A model generated the notes under the pieces. That model did no database searches. It worked only from the letters and a program-made list of their open reading frames with translations, and was not told the origin of the DNA. A stretch of DNA of 6,742 nucleotides, taken from contig PFCY01000087.1 of assembly GCA_002763085.1 (NCBI GenBank), positions 1 to 6,742 on the forward strand. The letters run 5' to 3'. The position numbers and the translations under genes are program-made. The stretch comes from Candidatus Pacearchaeota archaeon CG10_big_fil_rev_8_21_14_0_10_32_14 (lineage in GTDB: Archaea; Nanobdellota; Nanobdellia; Pacearchaeales; GW2011-AR1). Position 1 is the stretch's first letter. The number at the start of each line of letters is the position of its first letter. This document shows, one piece after another, positions 5,371-6,742 of this stretch.

Positions 5371-5450
5371 TTTTTCTTTCCTCCTTCTAGTTGCAGTGGT
5401 TTGACGTCCTCTGCTGACGCTCTTTTGTTTTGAGTTTTATTTTGTATCAT
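5340..5450 (-). CDS. Possible leader peptide, 36 residues, before the unknown gene
   Basis: An open frame from ATG 5450 runs through the leader and out of frame into the first 31 bases of the gene at 5370, ending at TAA 5342-5340. Residues 6-11 (TQNKRA), 17-20 (KPLQ) and 23-27 (GGKKK) match the 31-residue frame in the other leader. Unlike that copy, it does not stop at the downstream start codon. It could be a coupling peptide, or simply an open frame created by a conserved RNA leader. Confidence 0.25.
   Translation of the reverse strand: MIQNKTQNKRASAEDVKPLQLEGGKKKWQTKQIWKK
5368..5435 (-). repeat. Duplicated 68-base 5' leader, copy B, with strong Shine-Dalgarno site
   Basis: This is the partner of the leader at 4803-4870: ungapped, 55 of 68 bases identical by hand count, ending at the same point (the ATG). 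It carries GGAGGAAAG-AAAAAATG. From the predicted TATA box the full 5' untranslated region would be about 110 bases, long for this genome, where the other genes look leaderless. Confidence 0.85.
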
Positions 5451-5477
5451 CTTTTGTTTTCTGTAGTCTGTAACTAC

Positions 5478-5497
5478 TTACTAATAGTAATACTATT
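5478..5497 (-). promoter_or_regulatory. Two overlapping palindromes at the cassette promoter (putative operator)
   Basis: TTACTA-A-TAGTAA (5478-5490) and AATAGTA-A-TACTATT (5483-5497) are perfect odd-centred palindromes that share their middle half-site. They lie between the TATA box (5501-5508) and the predicted transcription start near 5478 of the minus-strand cassettes. A regulator bound here would block polymerase. The binding protein is unknown; the half-site differs from the GCAATA element at the Lrp gene. Confidence 0.5.
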
Positions 5498-5500
5498 TAT

Positions 5501-5508
5501 CTATATAA
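5501..5508 (-). promoter_or_regulatory. TATA box of the cassette promoter
   Basis: TTATATAG on the minus strand predicts a transcript start around 5478, leaving a leader of about 110 bases before ATG 5370. No equally good TATA box is visible before the second cassette, so both may be transcribed from here with partial read-through of the first terminator. Confidence 0.45.
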
Positions 5509-5536
5509 GGTGTTTGATTAAAAAACAGAATAAAAC

Positions 5537-5559
5537 GCAATATTTATATACTATATTGC
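5537..5559 (+). promoter_or_regulatory. Lrp-type operator around the TATA box (5543-5550)
   Basis: GCAATAT (5537-5543) and ATATTGC (5553-5559) form a 7-base inverted repeat on either side of TTTATATA (5543-5550). The TATA box is centred 26 bases before ATG 5573, so the Lrp transcript is probably leaderless. Half-site centres are 16 bases apart, about one and a half helical turns. Binding of the regulator here would exclude TBP, the usual mode of autorepression by archaeal Lrp proteins. The assignment to this Lrp is inference. Confidence 0.6.
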
Positions 5560-5572
5560 TTTTAATTCTAAT

Positions 5573-6517
5573 ATGGTTGATTTGAAAGACAAAAAGATAC
5601 TTTATGAACTTGGTTTAAACGCCAGAATTACTAATAAAGCCCTTGCAAAAAAAATTGCGCTGAGTGAATCTTCTACAATTGCAAGGCTAAATAACCTAAT
5701 AAAAAATGAAGTTCTTTTTGGTACACATACGTTAATAGACAATTCAAAAATGGGGTATCAAGGCTATAGACTTTATTTTAAATTTATCTCAACTACACCC
5801 GAAGAAGAGAGAAAAATTTTAGATTGGTTAAAAAATAATCGAGCAGTTTCTGTTTTGGCTAGATGCTTTGGGTTTTTTGATGTTGCTGTTATGAGTTGGA
5901 TAAAAGAGAGACAACTTTTTGATGAATTAATAACTGCACTAAAAGAGAAATTTAGAGATAAAATAACCGATTTAGAAATTTCCTTATACTGTGAAACATA
6001 TCATTTTAATAGAGACTATCTTCTTGAAAATCCACCTAAAATCAGAAAGATAATCAAAACTGGCGGAAGTGAAATAGAAAAAATTGATGAACTTGATAAT
6101 AAAATATTGAATTCTATGTATAATGATGCCCGAAAGAGCATTTTAGATATTTCTCATGAATTAAAGATTCCTCCTCGAACAATTGCTTACAGAATAAAAC
6201 AATTAGAAAATAAAAAAATAATCGCAGGATACAATATCAATTTACAAACGACTAAAATTGGTTATGTGTATTATAAATTAAATATTATCTTAAGTAAAAA
6301 TGCAAAGTTTTCAGACATTTTAGACTTTGCAATTAGTCATAAAAATGTAATTTATTTAGATCGAACTATCGGAATTTATGATTTGCAATTAAATATGGAA
6401 GTTAAGAACAACGAAGAATTACAGAAAATAATAGAAGAGGTAAAAAATAAGTTTGGCGGAATAAAAGAACTTTCATGGTTTCAAATTGAGAAATATCTTA
6501 AGATTAATTACATTTGA
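5573..6517 (+). CDS. Tandem Lrp/AsnC family transcriptional regulator (two HTH-RAM modules)
   Basis: This 314-residue protein is an internal duplication of the Lrp/AsnC unit, normally about 150 residues. Module 1 has a winged helix (residues 3-60; DLKDKKILYELGLNARIT, recognition helix near SESSTIARL) and a RAM ligand domain (about 65-142, with FGFFDVAV at 99-106). After a basic linker, module 2 repeats the plan: winged helix 170-225 (DELDNKILNSMYNDAR, recognition helix near PPRTIAYRIKQL) and RAM 231-310 (IGIYDLQL from 266). The second module looks closer to the family consensus. It should bind DNA and respond to an amino acid or other small molecule; two modules in one chain would act as a built-in dimer. 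The gene is divergent from the cassette pair, and its TATA box lies within an inverted repeat, suggesting autoregulation. Confidence 0.9.
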   Translation: MVDLKDKKILYELGLNARITNKALAKKIALSESSTIARLNNLIKNEVLFGTHTLIDNSKMGYQGYRLYFKFISTTPEEERKILDWLKNNRAVSVLARCFGFFDVAVMSWIKERQLFDELITALKEKFRDKITDLEISLYCETYHFNRDYLLENPPKIRKIIKTGGSEIEKIDELDNKILNSMYNDARKSILDISHELKIPPRTIAYRIKQLENKKIIAGYNINLQTTKIGYVYYKLNIILSKNAKFSDILDFAISHKNVIYLDRTIGIYDLQLNMEVKNNEELQKIIEEVKNKFGGIKELSWFQIEKYLKINYI

Positions 6518-6587
6518 TTCTAAATGTTACAAAAAGTTGTACCCGCTATATCACAAAATACTATAACGTCCCCTCCTCTCTTCGAAC

Positions 6588-6630
6588 CGAAGGAAAACCA
6601 AGTTTTTCCTTTCGAAACTTTTCCTTTTTA
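6588..6630 (+). terminator. Hairpin and T-rich tracts downstream of the Lrp gene
   Basis: CGAAGGAAAA (6588-6597) pairs with TTTTCCTTTCG (6604-6614), one base bulged, around a short loop. The T-rich stretch CTTTTCCTTTTTAG follows (6619-6631). This could end the Lrp transcript 70-110 bases after its stop codon. Archaeal terminators are often just T tracts, so the hairpin may not matter. TTCGAA occurs on both sides (6581-6586 and 6611-6616). Confidence 0.4.
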
Positions 6631-6654
6631 GTGCAGAAGACACGCGAACACTCC

Positions 6655-6733
6655 GAGGAGAATATGAGTACTGCAATAATATCTATTATAAAATATATAT
6701 TGCAGTATATACGCCCCCTCCGAGATTCTCCTC
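6655..6733. repeat. Nested inverted repeats at the right edge
   Basis: Outer arms GAGGAGAAT (6655-6663) and ATTCTCCTC (6725-6733) match over nine bases. Inside them, TACTGCAATA (6669-6678) and TATTGCAGTA (6698-6707) match over ten. CTCCGAG also occurs as a direct repeat at 6651-6657 and 6718-6724. The element may continue past the window. The G+C-rich, pyrimidine-rich right end contrasts with the AT-rich genes. Confidence 0.5.
6669..6707 (+). promoter_or_regulatory. Second GCAATA/TATTGC site around a TATA-like tract
   Basis: The half-sites TGCAATA and TATTGCA flank an AT-only tract with TATAAAATATATA (6686-6698). They are the same half-sites that bracket the TATA box of the Lrp gene, though farther apart (19 bases between, versus 11). 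A plus-strand transcript would start near 6716, so the promoter would serve a gene beginning at or beyond the window edge. Confidence 0.4.
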
Positions 6734-6742
6734 TGCTCGTCC

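Noticed and set aside
4803..5435. CRISPR or integron-like array suggested by the repeated leaders
   Set aside because: There are only two copies about 500 bases apart, each tied to a start codon, with no short regular spacers and no attC-like folding site recognised.
6631..6742. Open frame from GTG 6631 or ATG 6664 to the window edge
   Set aside because: It covers both nested inverted repeats, has no TATA box at the right distance, and GAGGAG lies only three bases before ATG 6664. It cannot be judged without downstream sequence.

Overview
The window looks like part of a small, AT-rich archaeal genome, probably of the DPANN type (Woesearchaeota or Pacearchaeota-like). The evidence is indirect. 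There is an archaeal-type 8-oxoguanine glycosylase (Ogg2) and a tandem Lrp/AsnC regulator. One small membrane protein carries an 'NITGNVV' hairpin of a kind I associate with DPANN genomes. At six genes a TATA-like box is centred about 25-29 bases before the start codon, as expected for leaderless archaeal transcripts. No rRNA, tRNA, CRISPR array or transposase was seen.

Layout. Positions 1-775 (minus) hold the 5' part of a PHP-domain phosphoesterase gene whose frame is broken by one TAA near its start. Positions 875-2073 (plus) are a tight three-gene operon: a DUF433 antitoxin, a DUF5615 PIN-like toxin (ATGA overlap) and Ogg2 (stop and start abutting). Positions 2074-2366 have no gene but are rich in inverted repeats. 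A DPANN-style two-helix membrane protein (2367-2816, plus) meets tail-to-tail a minus-strand pair made of a membrane-anchored cupredoxin and a four-helix membrane protein (3640 to 2813). A hemerythrin-like HHE protein (4111 to 3716, minus) lies upstream of that pair.

The most unusual part is 4287-5510 (minus). Two unrelated genes, a receiver-like protein (4332-4805) and a protein of unknown family (4990-5370), sit in matching frames. Each is preceded by the same 68-base leader (55 of 68 bases identical by hand count, no gaps). Each leader ends in a strong GGAGG ribosome-binding site and contains a small open frame. Each gene is followed by a CTCC-N4-GGAGC hairpin and a T-rich tract on the coding strand. 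These genes look richer in G+C than their neighbours and use a different expression style from the leaderless genes around them.

Divergent from this pair is a 314-residue protein made of two complete Lrp/AsnC modules (5573-6517, plus). Its TATA box sits inside a GCAATAT/ATATTGC inverted repeat, a plausible autoregulatory operator. The same half-sites bracket a TATA-like tract at the right edge (6669-6707), so a gene just beyond the window may be a second target. The promoter of the paired cassettes carries two overlapping palindromes of a different sequence.
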